A stretch of DNA of 64,000 nt from Enterobacteriaceae endosymbiont of Macroplea appendiculata (GTDB taxonomy: Bacteria > Pseudomonadota > Gammaproteobacteria > Enterobacterales > Enterobacteriaceae): positions 296,198-360,197 of the forward strand of contig NZ_CP046220.1 in the NCBI RefSeq assembly GCF_012571605.1, given 5' to 3'. The notes below the pieces were generated by a model. That model saw only the letters and a list, made by a program, of their open reading frames with translations, was not told where the DNA came from and made no database searches. Position numbers and translations under genes: made by a program. Below, piece by piece: positions 10,006 to 18,481 of the stretch (its first letter is position 1; the number at the start of each line of letters is the position of its first letter).

Positions 10006-11337
10006 TTAATGCATGCTAACAAATGTAGCATATAAAGTATATAAATAAAAATTATTAATATATACCTTTACTATTTTACCGACACAATTATATGTACTTT
10101 TAAAAAAAACAATTCTATTATTTTCTGTTTTACCAAAAAAAAATTGATTATGTTTAGATATTCCTTCTACTAAAACAGTTTGTATAGAATGTAACATATA
10201 TGAACTAAATTTTTTTGTTTGTTGTTGGATATAATCTTGTAAAATATATAATCTGCGTTTTTTTTCTTGCAAACTAACATTATCTACCATTTTACTAGCA
10301 ATAGTACCAGGTCTAGCAGAATATATAAAACTATAACTCATATCAATATCCATATCTAGAATTAATTGTATAGTTTGATTAAAATCTTCTTGTGTTTCAC
10401 CAGGAAACCCTACTATAAAATCAGAACTAATATGTATATTAGGTCTTATTTTTTTTAGTTGGTATATAATATTTTTATATTGTGTTAAAGAATATCTTCG
10501 TTTCATTAAAGATAGAATTTTTTCTGAACCACTTTGTACGGGAAGATGCAAAAAATTTACTAACTGTGGTATTTTACCATATACATTAATTAAACCTTGA
10601 GTAAAATCTTGAGGATTGCTAGTAGTATATCTAATTCTATAGATACCTTTAATATTTGAAATCATAATTAATAACTTATCAAAGGTAATAATATTATTAT
10701 CAATATCTATATATTTATAAGAATTAACATTTTGTCCTAATAAATGTATTTCTTTGATACCTTGAATAATTAATTGTTGTATTTCTAATAATATATCTTT
10801 ATATGGTCTACTAATTTCTTTACCTCTTGTAAAAGGTACAATGCAATACGTACAATATTTATTACATCCTTCAATAATAGTAACATAAGAAGTATGTTGA
10901 GTAGTTTTAATAACTGGTAAATAATTAAATTTTTCAGTTTTAGGAAAACTAATATCAATTAATTTTTTTTTAAAATTATATACATCTTGTATCATTTTTG
11001 GTAATCTATGTATTGTTTGAGGTCCAAAAATAATATCTACATAACTTGCTCTTTTAAAAATTTTCTCACCTTCTTGTGCAGCCACACAACCACCAACACA
11101 TATAATAATATTAGGATTATTTTGTTTAAAAATTTTCCATCTACCTAATTGATGAAATAACTTTTCTTGAGCTTTTTCTCTAATAGAACATGTATTTAAT
11201 ATAAATATGTTAGCATGTTTTGCTATTGTTACAATAGCAAAATTTAATTCTTTGTTGATGTAATGTGATAACTTGGTAGAATCATATGTATTCATTTGAC
11301 AACCCCAAGTTTTAATATATACTTTATTGCGTGACAT
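10006..11337 (-). CDS. miaB: tRNA-2-methylthio-N6-isopentenyladenosine synthase
   Basis: Radical SAM methylthiotransferase that adds a methylthio group to i6A37 in tRNAs reading codons that start with U. It has 443 aa (E. coli 474). An N-terminal UPF0004 domain binds a second cluster (TWGCQMNTYDS, with further cysteines in NTCSIR and GGCVAAQ). The radical SAM CxxxCxxC is CNKYCTYC near residue 157, and a C-terminal TRAM-like region follows. The enzyme needs an electron donor; flavodoxin is encoded nearby at 13467-13985. It lies just downstream of three tRNA genes on the same strand, as in the E. coli neighbourhood. Confidence 0.97.
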   Translation of the reverse strand: MSRNKVYIKTWGCQMNTYDSTKLSHYINKELNFAIVTIAKHANIFILNTCSIREKAQEKLFHQLGRWKIFKQNNPNIIICVGGCVAAQEGEKIFKRASYVDIIFGPQTIHRLPKMIQDVYNFKKKLIDISFPKTEKFNYLPVIKTTQHTSYVTIIEGCNKYCTYCIVPFTRGKEISRPYKDILLEIQQLIIQGIKEIHLLGQNVNSYKYIDIDNNIITFDKLLIMISNIKGIYRIRYTTSNPQDFTQGLINVYGKIPQLVNFLHLPVQSGSEKILSLMKRRYSLTQYKNIIYQLKKIRPNIHISSDFIVGFPGETQEDFNQTIQLILDMDIDMSYSFIYSARPGTIASKMVDNVSLQEKKRRLYILQDYIQQQTKKFSSYMLHSIQTVLVEGISKHNQFFFGKTENNRIVFFKSTYNCVGKIVKVYINNFYLYTLYATFVSMH

Positions 11338-11392
11338 AGTGATTATTTTATTTTATTGGTATAAACGTTAAACTATTAATAATTAATAATGC

Positions 11393-11466
11393 CTGGGGTA
11401 CCTGGATTTGAACCAGGGAAATGCCGGTATCAAAAACCGGTGCCTTAACCACTTGGCTATACCCCA
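11393..11466 (-). tRNA. glnU: tRNA-Gln (anticodon UUG)
   Basis: Full cloverleaf on the minus strand: 5' TGGGGTA acceptor, anticodon loop TTTTGAT with TTG, T-loop GGTTCAAATCC, discriminator G. It closely resembles E. coli glnU. No CCA is encoded (GC follows the discriminator). It is the last gene of the metT-leuW-glnU cluster. tRNA-Gln(UUG) is a substrate for the Tus sulphur relay encoded at 46893-47962. Confidence 0.97.
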
Positions 11467-11478
11467 AAAATAATTTTT

Positions 11479-11564
11479 TACGGAAGACGAGACTTGAACT
11501 CGTATACTATTTAAAAATAGCCAGAACCTAAATCTGGTGCGTCTACCTATTCCGCCACTTCCGT
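11479..11564 (-). tRNA. leuW: tRNA-Leu (anticodon UAG)
   Basis: Class II tRNA with long variable arm. The anticodon stem-loop reads CCAGA TTTAGGT TCTGG with anticodon TAG; the acceptor is ACGGAAG paired with CTTCCGT, discriminator A. It matches E. coli leuW in order and identity. CCA is not encoded. Confidence 0.97.
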
Positions 11565-11582
11565 AAAAATAAATATATATAA

Positions 11583-11656
11583 TAGCTATGATGGGACTCG
11601 AACCCATAATCTCAGCGTTATGAGTGCTGTGCTCTAACCATTTAAGCTACATAGCT
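11583..11656 (-). tRNA. metT: tRNA-Met, elongator (anticodon CAU)
   Basis: Cloverleaf with acceptor AGCTATG/CATAGCT, anticodon loop CTCATAA and T-loop GGTTCGAGTCC. Sequence and position (first of metT-leuW-glnU) identify the elongator methionine tRNA rather than lysidine-modified tRNA-Ile. CCA is not encoded. Confidence 0.93.
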
Positions 11657-11679
11657 TTATATAACGATTTTGTATGTAT

Positions 11680-11709
11680 ATTATGTAGTATATATAAGCA
11701 TAACGTCAA
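11680..11709 (-). promoter_or_regulatory. Putative sigma-70 promoter of the metT-leuW-glnU cluster
   Basis: On the minus strand a -35 box TTGACG (11704-11709) is followed after 18 bases by CATAAT (11680-11685), about 24 bases before the first tRNA. The -35 has five of six consensus bases, unusual in such AT-rich spacer. The site sits in the divergent region shared with glnS. Confidence 0.5.
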
Positions 11710-11756
11710 CTAATTTTATTAAAAAAATACAGTTTTCTTAAATCGAGTATAATCAT

Positions 11757-13406
11757 ATGAATAATTATCATAATTATAAAAAAAATTTTATTTTTCAAAT
11801 AATAAAAAATGATATGAAAAATAAGAAATATAATTTAATACATACACGATTTCCTCCTGAACCTAATGGTTATTTACATATTGGACATTTAAAATCTATA
11901 TGCTTAAATTTTTTTATTGCTGAATATTTTCAAGGTAAATGTAATTTAAGAATTGATGATACTAATCCTTCTAAAGAAAATATGAAATATGTTGAACAAA
12001 TTAAACAAGATTTAATTTGGTTAGGGTTTAAGTGGTTTAATAATATTAAATATACATCAGATTATTTTGATAATATTTATCAATATGCCATAGAACTAAT
12101 TAAAAAAAACTTAGCATATGTTGATGAATTAAATGCATATGATATTACTAAGTATCGGGGCACATTATCTAATCCTGGAATTGATAGTCCATATAGAAAT
12201 CGTAGTATTCAAGAAAATTTATTTTTATTTCATAAAATGTTTTTAGGATATTTTAAAGAAGGTGATGTATCTTTAAGAGCTAAAATTAATATGCAATCCA
12301 ATGTAATTATTATGAGAGATCCAGTATTATATCGTATTAAATATATTACACATTATAAAACAGGTAATAAATGGTGTATATATCCTACATATGATTTTGC
12401 TCATTGTATATCTGATGCGTTAGAAGGTATTACACATTCTTTATGTACATTAGAGTTTCAAGATAATCGTATATTATATAATTGGATATTACAAAATATT
12501 AATATCAAAAATAAACCTCAACAATATGAATTTTCTAAATTAAATATAGAATATGCTCTTCTTACAAAAAGAAAGATCAATATTTTATTACAAAATAAAA
12601 TTATTAATAGTTGGGACGATCCGCGTTTATTTACTATTTCTGGATTACGGAGAAGAGGTTATACATCTTCTGCATTAAGAAATTTTTGTTATAGTGTAGG
12701 TGTGACAAAACAAAATAATTTAATAGAAATTGCATATTTAGAATCATATATACGTAATGAATTAAATCAAAATGCTGTGAGAAGGATGGCAGTTTTACGT
12801 CCATTAAAACTTATTATAGTTAATTTTCCTGAAAATATTCAATATATTAAATTAACTGCTCCTAACCATCCAAATGATGTATCTAAAGGTTATCGAGATA
12901 TTTTTTTTACAAAAGAAATTTATATAGATAAAACAGATTTTTTAGAACATGATAAAAAAAATAGTAAAAAACTTATTTTAGGTCATGAAATACGTTTGAG
13001 ATATGCTTATGTTATTAAAGCAGTAAAAGTTCTAAAAGACACGTATAATAATATTATTTGTGTATATTGTAATTATGATATGCCTACTTTAGGGACTAAA
13101 CTTAATAAATCAAGAGGTGTAAAAGGTGTTATACATTGGATTTCTACATCTTATGCAATTAAAGCATATTTTTATATATATGATTATTTATTTACACAAA
13201 AAAATATTAATTGCCTGAAAGATATTTTATCAGTTATTAAAAAAAAAACCTTAATACAATATTATGGTTTTATTGAACAAAATATATTATATGATTTAAA
13301 ATTTACTAAACATTTTCAGTTTGAAAGAGAAGGATATTTTTTTTTAGATATAAAAAATAAAAAGCATAAAATAATATTTAATAGGATTACAACATTAAAA
13401 AAATAA
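11757..13406 (+). CDS. glnS: Glutaminyl-tRNA synthetase
   Basis: Class Ib synthetase charging tRNA-Gln, whose gene lies only 290 bases away on the opposite strand. The 549 aa protein (E. coli 554) aligns from the N-terminal NFI.QII.D motif. The HIGH motif is in PPEPNGYLHIGHLKS (near residue 40), and the second catalytic loop appears as LLTKRKI in place of VMSKRKL. The two C-terminal beta-barrel anticodon-binding domains are present. It starts ATG and ends 60 bases before the convergent fldA stop, with a strong shared hairpin between. Confidence 0.97.
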   Translation: MNNYHNYKKNFIFQIIKNDMKNKKYNLIHTRFPPEPNGYLHIGHLKSICLNFFIAEYFQGKCNLRIDDTNPSKENMKYVEQIKQDLIWLGFKWFNNIKYTSDYFDNIYQYAIELIKKNLAYVDELNAYDITKYRGTLSNPGIDSPYRNRSIQENLFLFHKMFLGYFKEGDVSLRAKINMQSNVIIMRDPVLYRIKYITHYKTGNKWCIYPTYDFAHCISDALEGITHSLCTLEFQDNRILYNWILQNINIKNKPQQYEFSKLNIEYALLTKRKINILLQNKIINSWDDPRLFTISGLRRRGYTSSALRNFCYSVGVTKQNNLIEIAYLESYIRNELNQNAVRRMAVLRPLKLIIVNFPENIQYIKLTAPNHPNDVSKGYRDIFFTKEIYIDKTDFLEHDKKNSKKLILGHEIRLRYAYVIKAVKVLKDTYNNIICVYCNYDMPTLGTKLNKSRGVKGVIHWISTSYAIKAYFYIYDYLFTQKNINCLKDILSVIKKKTLIQYYGFIEQNILYDLKFTKHFQFEREGYFFLDIKNKKHKIIFNRITTLKK

Positions 13407-13424
13407 GTTTACATTGTTATTTTT

Positions 13425-13460
13425 AAAAATCAATTATATACGACCATATAATTGATTTTT
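13425..13460. terminator. Bidirectional terminator between glnS and fldA
   Basis: Perfect 15-bp inverted repeat, AAAAATCAATTATAT (13425-13439) and its complement (13446-13460), around a 6-base loop. It ends in T runs in both directions and lies between two convergent stop codons, so it can terminate both genes. Confidence 0.8.
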
Positions 13461-13466
13461 AAACAT

Positions 13467-13985
13467 TTATTTTGATAATTTCAATTCTTTTAACAACTGT
13501 GTTGTCCATTTTTTAATACGAATATCTGTTAATTCGGATTGTCTATCCTCATCAAGTGGTAAACCAATAAAATAATTTTTATTTTTTAAACTTTTTGTTT
13601 TACGATGAAAATATCCGTGATTAGGCCAATATCCAATAACATGTCCTTTATTTTTTTTAACAATATCGTATATAATACGTAAAGCATCACAAAAATATTC
13701 ACCATAATCTTCTTGATCACCACAACCAAATAAGGCAATTTTTTTATTTTGAAAATTAATTGTTTGTAATAAAGGTATAAAATTATCCCAATCATATTGT
13801 AAATCACCATAATACCATGTTGGTATGCCAAATAATAGAATATTAAAAGATTCAATATCTGTTTTTTTTGTGTTAGCAATGTTAAATATATTAACATGTA
13901 GATCATTGAAATAATTATATATTTTATAAGCAATCTTTTCAGTATTACCAGTATCACTCCCAAAAAAAATACCTATTTTAGACAT
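13467..13985 (-). CDS. fldA: Flavodoxin 1
   Basis: Small FMN electron carrier feeding radical SAM and isoprenoid enzymes. The 172 aa protein (E. coli 176) has the FMN-phosphate loop GSDTGNTEKIA near residues 9-19, the PTWYYGDLQYDW FMN-stacking block and GCGDQEDYGEYFCDA. An SD-like AAGGAG precedes the ATG. In E. coli fldA and ybfF are close neighbours (seqA/ybfF/ybfE/fldA), and here they are adjacent. The likely client in this window is MiaB. The E. coli neighbour fur is absent. Confidence 0.96.
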   Translation of the reverse strand: MSKIGIFFGSDTGNTEKIAYKIYNYFNDLHVNIFNIANTKKTDIESFNILLFGIPTWYYGDLQYDWDNFIPLLQTINFQNKKIALFGCGDQEDYGEYFCDALRIIYDIVKKNKGHVIGYWPNHGYFHRKTKSLKNKNYFIGLPLDEDRQSELTDIRIKKWTTQLLKELKLSK

Positions 13986-14011
13986 ATATATCTCCTTAAA
14001 ATTTTTTAATA

Positions 14012-14782
14012 TTATTGTTCAAGAAAAATTAATATTTGTTGTAATACATCATATGTGTGAGTGATATGCATAAAATGTCCTGCATTAATATTATATATAA
14101 TGGCATACGGAAATTGTTTAAATATTGTTTTATAATATTCAAGTTTAATATAATTAGACTGTTTTCCTTTTAAAAACATAATTTTTCCTAACCACGGATA
14201 TATTAAATTCCAACCAGAAATATTACGATATTGTTGTTGTATAAAAAACCAATTAAATTCCCAATGTCCATTATTAAACATATCTAATAATATATTAATT
14301 GTATAATGATCTGTAATATATAATTTCATAATATTATAGGCTTGAATTTTTGTAGTGATATTCATATCATGTATTTTTTTAAAAGATAAAAAAATATTTT
14401 TTAAAGAAAAAACATACGTTATAGGTGCAATATCTAAAATAATTATTTTATAAATAATATTTTTTAATAAAGTAGTTAAATACATAGCAACTTTACCACC
14501 CATAGAGTATCCAATTAAAATTACTTTTTGATTAATATTTAAAAAATTTAATGTTTCAACAACATCATGAGCCATAGTACTATATCTCATATCCATATTA
14601 TTAGTAGATTGGCCATGATTACGCAAATCTAATAAAATAATAGGATAATTAATTTTTTGTTTTAGTAAATAACCTAATTGTAGTAAACTATTTTTATTAC
14701 CAAATAATCCATGTAATATAATAATAGTCATTATGTTATTTTTATTGTTTGTATAATTTAGTATTTTTTGTGATAAAATCAT
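14012..14782 (-). CDS. ybfF: Alpha/beta-hydrolase esterase YbfF
   Basis: Cytoplasmic serine esterase of the alpha/beta-hydrolase fold; in E. coli YbfF cleaves short- and medium-chain acyl and acyl-CoA esters in vitro, and its physiological role is unclear. The 256 aa protein (E. coli 254) has the oxyanion motif LHGLFGN, the nucleophile elbow GYSMGG, LDIAP after the acid strand, and the catalytic histidine in NAGHFMH near the C-terminus. It lies 26 bases upstream of fldA on the same strand and is divergent from pgi. Retention of a poorly understood esterase in so small a gene set is notable. Confidence 0.88.
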   Translation of the reverse strand: MILSQKILNYTNNKNNIMTIIILHGLFGNKNSLLQLGYLLKQKINYPIILLDLRNHGQSTNNMDMRYSTMAHDVVETLNFLNINQKVILIGYSMGGKVAMYLTTLLKNIIYKIIILDIAPITYVFSLKNIFLSFKKIHDMNITTKIQAYNIMKLYITDHYTINILLDMFNNGHWEFNWFFIQQQYRNISGWNLIYPWLGKIMFLKGKQSNYIKLEYYKTIFKQFPYAIIYNINAGHFMHITHTYDVLQQILIFLEQ

Positions 14783-14863
14783 ATGCTTTTAAAGCATCAA
14801 AAACCTAATTATGTTATTATATATAACAATTATACTTATATAAATGAATATGCATAATATTAT

Positions 14864-16480
14864 ATGAAAAATATTAATCCTACTAAAACTATATCTTGGA
14901 AAGCATTACAAAATCATATATATGATATGAAACATATAACTCTGACACAACTTTTTCAGCAAGATCAAAAAAGGTTTTTAAATTTTTCTATCAATTTTGA
15001 AAACAAAATTTTATTTGATTTTTCTAAAAATATTATTAATTATAAAACCATGCATTATTTAACAAATTTAGCCAAAGAAATTAATTATCTTGATGCTATA
15101 CATGATATGTTTTATGGGGAAAAAATAAATAAAACAGAACAACGTTCAGTTTTACATATAGCATTGAGAAACTATAATAATAATGATTTCTTATCACAAA
15201 ATAATAATATTTATAATAATATAAATATTATTTTAAAAAAAATTAAGAATATATCCAATAATATTATTAATGGTATTTGGAAAGGATATACTAATCAACC
15301 TATAAAAAATATTATTAATGTTGGTATTGGGGGTTCACATTTAGGACCATTAATGACAATAGAAGCTTTAAAACATTATCAAAATCATTTAAATATATAT
15401 TTTATATCTAGTTTAGATTCCATGCAATTAATTAATATTTTGAAAAAAATTAAACCTGAAAATAGCATTTTTATTATTTCTTCTAAAACCTTTACTACAC
15501 AAGAAACAATAACAAATGCTTTATGTATAAAAGAATGGTTTATAGATAATAAATCTAACATTAATATTAATGAAATTATGCAAAAACATTTTATCGGTAT
15601 TACTGCTAATACAGATAATGCTATTAATTTTGGTATTCCATATGATAATGTATTACCCATCTGGGAATGGGTAGGTGGTAGATTTTCTTTATGGTCATCT
15701 ATTGGTTTAATTATATCATTATCTATAGGTTTTAAACATTTTAAACATTTATTAGATGGTGCTGCAAAAATGGATCATCATTTTTTTTATAGTGATATTA
15801 CACAAAATATGCCTATCATTATGGCTTTAATTAGTATTTGGTATAATAATTTTTGGAATACTGAAACTGAAGCTTGCATACCATACTGTTATAATATGCG
15901 TTTTTTAATAAAATATTTACAACAGTTAAATATGGAATCGAATGGGAAATCTATAGATAGGGTAGGTAATTATATTACTTATCAAACTAGTCCTATTATA
16001 TGGGGTGATATAGGTACAGATGGACAACATTCATTTTTTCAATTATTACATCAAGGAACTAAAATAATACCATGTGATTTTATTGCTCCTGTTATACCTA
16101 CTATATATGTAAAAAATATTCATAATAAACTAATAGCTAATTATATTGCACAAACTAAAACATTAGCTTTTGGTAATATGCAAGAAAAAGGTAGTAATCA
16201 AAATATATATCAACAATGTATTGGTAATCATCCAAGTAATTCAATTTTTATAAAAAAAATTACTCCATATAATTTAGGTCTATTAATAGCTTTATATGAA
16301 CATAAAATTTTCATGCAAGGAGTTATTTTAAATATTTTTTCTTTTGATCAGTGGGGTGTAGAATTAGGTAAAAAATTTGCTACGTTAATATTAGATGATT
16401 TACATAATGATACACATAATATTAATAAATATGATGTTTCTACGAACGGACTAATTAATTTTTATAAATCATTTTTATAG
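14864..16480 (+). CDS. pgi: Glucose-6-phosphate isomerase
   Basis: Interconverts glucose-6-phosphate and fructose-6-phosphate in glycolysis. The 538 aa protein (E. coli 549) shows the two sugar-isomerase domains, with GIGGSHLGP near residue 152, SKTFTTQET, GGRFSLWSSIG and the C-terminal FDQWGVELGK signature. It starts ATG 81 bases from the divergent ybfF. It is the only glycolytic gene in the window. Confidence 0.97.
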   Translation: MKNINPTKTISWKALQNHIYDMKHITLTQLFQQDQKRFLNFSINFENKILFDFSKNIINYKTMHYLTNLAKEINYLDAIHDMFYGEKINKTEQRSVLHIALRNYNNNDFLSQNNNIYNNINIILKKIKNISNNIINGIWKGYTNQPIKNIINVGIGGSHLGPLMTIEALKHYQNHLNIYFISSLDSMQLINILKKIKPENSIFIISSKTFTTQETITNALCIKEWFIDNKSNININEIMQKHFIGITANTDNAINFGIPYDNVLPIWEWVGGRFSLWSSIGLIISLSIGFKHFKHLLDGAAKMDHHFFYSDITQNMPIIMALISIWYNNFWNTETEACIPYCYNMRFLIKYLQQLNMESNGKSIDRVGNYITYQTSPIIWGDIGTDGQHSFFQLLHQGTKIIPCDFIAPVIPTIYVKNIHNKLIANYIAQTKTLAFGNMQEKGSNQNIYQQCIGNHPSNSIFIKKITPYNLGLLIALYEHKIFMQGVILNIFSFDQWGVELGKKFATLILDDLHNDTHNINKYDVSTNGLINFYKSFL

Positions 16481-16609
16481 AAATTATTACTGTATATTAA
16501 TAAAAATTAATTAATCGTTTTTTTATACATTAAGTTATTTTATATAATAAATATATAACAAAATATATTATATATCTTTTATTGTTATTGCTAATAAAAT
16601 CAAATTGAT

Positions 16610-18226
16610 TTAATAATGATGTATTTCTTTAAAAGAAATTATTTTATTTAGAATTCTTATATTTGTTATTGATTTTATAGAATGAATGTTTTTTTTAGAT
16701 AATTCTACGAGAGCATAATAATCAAATAATTTAACATGACCAATATTATTACTAGGTATTAATATTTTATTAATAAAAGTACCTACTATATGACGTATTT
16801 CTACACCATCTTTTTTCCCTATATTTATTTTATACATTATCATATTTTCATGTAAATTATTTTTTTTATTTGCACGTACAAATTTATTTTTAACAGAACT
16901 AACTTCTGGAGGAATAACTAAAGGCCTATTACCTTGCGCAATTTTTAATAATACGGCTGTTAATAATGTTTTATCTATAAATTCTTCAAATGGTTTTGTT
17001 AACAAAAGATTTTTATATTGTTCAATATCATGACTTTTTAATGTATTATGTATTTTTATAATAAATTTTTCTAATCTTTTTTGACTTAAAAAAGATGAAT
17101 GAGGTATTTTTTTTTCTATAATATTAAATTTAGTAAAATATGCAATATTTTTTAATAAACGTTTTTCTCTATATTCAACAAAAGTTAATGCTCTACCAGT
17201 ACGTCCAGCCCTACCAGTACGACCAATACGATGTATGTAAGATTCAGCATCCATAGGGATATCATAATTAATAACTAAATCAATTCTTTTAACATCTAAT
17301 CCTCTAGCAGCTACATCTGTAGCTATTAAAATTTCTAGTTTAGCGTTTTTAAAATTATTTAGCGTTTTTTCTCTTATATTTTGATTCATATCACCATTTA
17401 ATGGTGCACTATTATATCCATAATTATTTAATATATGTGCTACTTCTAAAGTAGCATTTTTAGTTTTTACAAAAATTAATACAGCATCATAAGATTCAAT
17501 TTCTAAAAATTTCATTAATACATCTATTTTATTTACATATATCATACAATAACTTTGATTAATATGAGGTATAGTATTATTATCAGATTGTATTTTAATT
17601 TCATGTGGTTCATGCATAAATTTTTTAGTAATTTTTTTTATTTTATATGGCATAGTTGCAGAGAATAATGCCGTTTGATACCCTTTAGGTATAACAGATA
17701 AAATTTGTTCAACATCTTCAATAAAACCCATTCTTAACATTTCATCTGCTTCATCTAATACTAAACTAGTGGTAGTAGACAAGTTAATAGTTTTTCGTTT
17801 AATATGATCTAATAATCTCCCTGGTGTAGCAACAATGATTTGAGGTTTTAAACGTAAACCACGTAATTGTATATGATAAGATTGGCCACCATATAATGGT
17901 AATACATGTACACCATAAATAAATTTAGAGAATAAAGATGTAAATGTTGCTATTTGTATAGCTAATTCTCTAGTTGGTGTTAAAATTAAAATTTGAATAT
18001 TTTTTATATTGAGTTGCAAATTATTTAATAGTGGTAATATAAATGCTGCAGTTTTACCACTACCAGTTTGTGCTATACCTAAAACATCTTTTTTTAATAA
18101 TAAATATGGAATACATTCTTTTTGTATAGGTGTTGGTATAATATACCCGATATTATTTAAAGCTTTAATAATATTATTATTAAGCTTAAATTGAAGAAAA
18201 TTATTGTTAGTCATGTTAATATACAT
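16610..18226 (-). CDS. deaD: DEAD-box RNA helicase DeaD (CsdA), C-terminal tail lost
   Basis: ATP-dependent RNA helicase for ribosome assembly and mRNA decay. It has 538 aa against 629 in E. coli. The N-terminal motifs are complete: Q motif, AQTGSGKT, PTRELA, DEADEML, SAT, and the C-lobe HRIGRTGRAGR. The RNA-binding domain with DGVEIRHIVG is present, but the arginine/glycine-rich tail of CsdA is gone. Two ATGs are possible, at 18226 and 18214; the second aligns slightly better with E. coli, but neither has an ideally spaced SD (GAGG just upstream). In E. coli nlpI separates deaD from pnp; here it is lost. Confidence 0.95.
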   Translation of the reverse strand: MYINMTNNNFLQFKLNNNIIKALNNIGYIIPTPIQKECIPYLLLKKDVLGIAQTGSGKTAAFILPLLNNLQLNIKNIQILILTPTRELAIQIATFTSLFSKFIYGVHVLPLYGGQSYHIQLRGLRLKPQIIVATPGRLLDHIKRKTINLSTTTSLVLDEADEMLRMGFIEDVEQILSVIPKGYQTALFSATMPYKIKKITKKFMHEPHEIKIQSDNNTIPHINQSYCMIYVNKIDVLMKFLEIESYDAVLIFVKTKNATLEVAHILNNYGYNSAPLNGDMNQNIREKTLNNFKNAKLEILIATDVAARGLDVKRIDLVINYDIPMDAESYIHRIGRTGRAGRTGRALTFVEYREKRLLKNIAYFTKFNIIEKKIPHSSFLSQKRLEKFIIKIHNTLKSHDIEQYKNLLLTKPFEEFIDKTLLTAVLLKIAQGNRPLVIPPEVSSVKNKFVRANKKNNLHENMIMYKINIGKKDGVEIRHIVGTFINKILIPSNNIGHVKLFDYYALVELSKKNIHSIKSITNIRILNKIISFKEIHHY

Positions 18227-18352
18227 GCCTCTTTAAAATAAATAAATAAATTTAATGATATTTTATAAAAATAATAATATTTATATATTATAAATTATGA
18301 TGTAAATATGTTGTTACAAAAATATGATATATAGAATACATACTTTAATCTT

Positions 18353-18392
18353 ATTTATGATTAGAAGTTATATTTAACTTCTAATCATAAAT
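18353..18392. terminator. Perfect 18-bp hairpin downstream of pnp
   Basis: ATTTATGATTAGAAGTTA (18353-18370) and its exact complement (18375-18392) enclose a TATT loop. It lies about 90 bases after the pnp stop, in the spacer where nlpI stood. There is no flanking U run on either strand, so it may act as a 3' mRNA stabiliser or processing site rather than a classical terminator. Confidence 0.55.
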
Positions 18393-18481
18393 AGAAGAAT
18401 GATATCATCAATAATAAAATGAAGAATAAATTGCATGGTCATGATTATATATGGTAAACTACATACTTAGTAAAGATGTAT

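Noticed and set aside
11383-11607. 74-residue minus-strand reading frame
   Set aside because: It runs through three tRNA genes; similar frames at 26480-26701 and 60205-60429 also cover tRNAs.
13586-13963. 125-residue frame overlapping fldA on the same strand
   Set aside because: Out-of-frame shadow of flavodoxin, low-complexity composition, no similarity.
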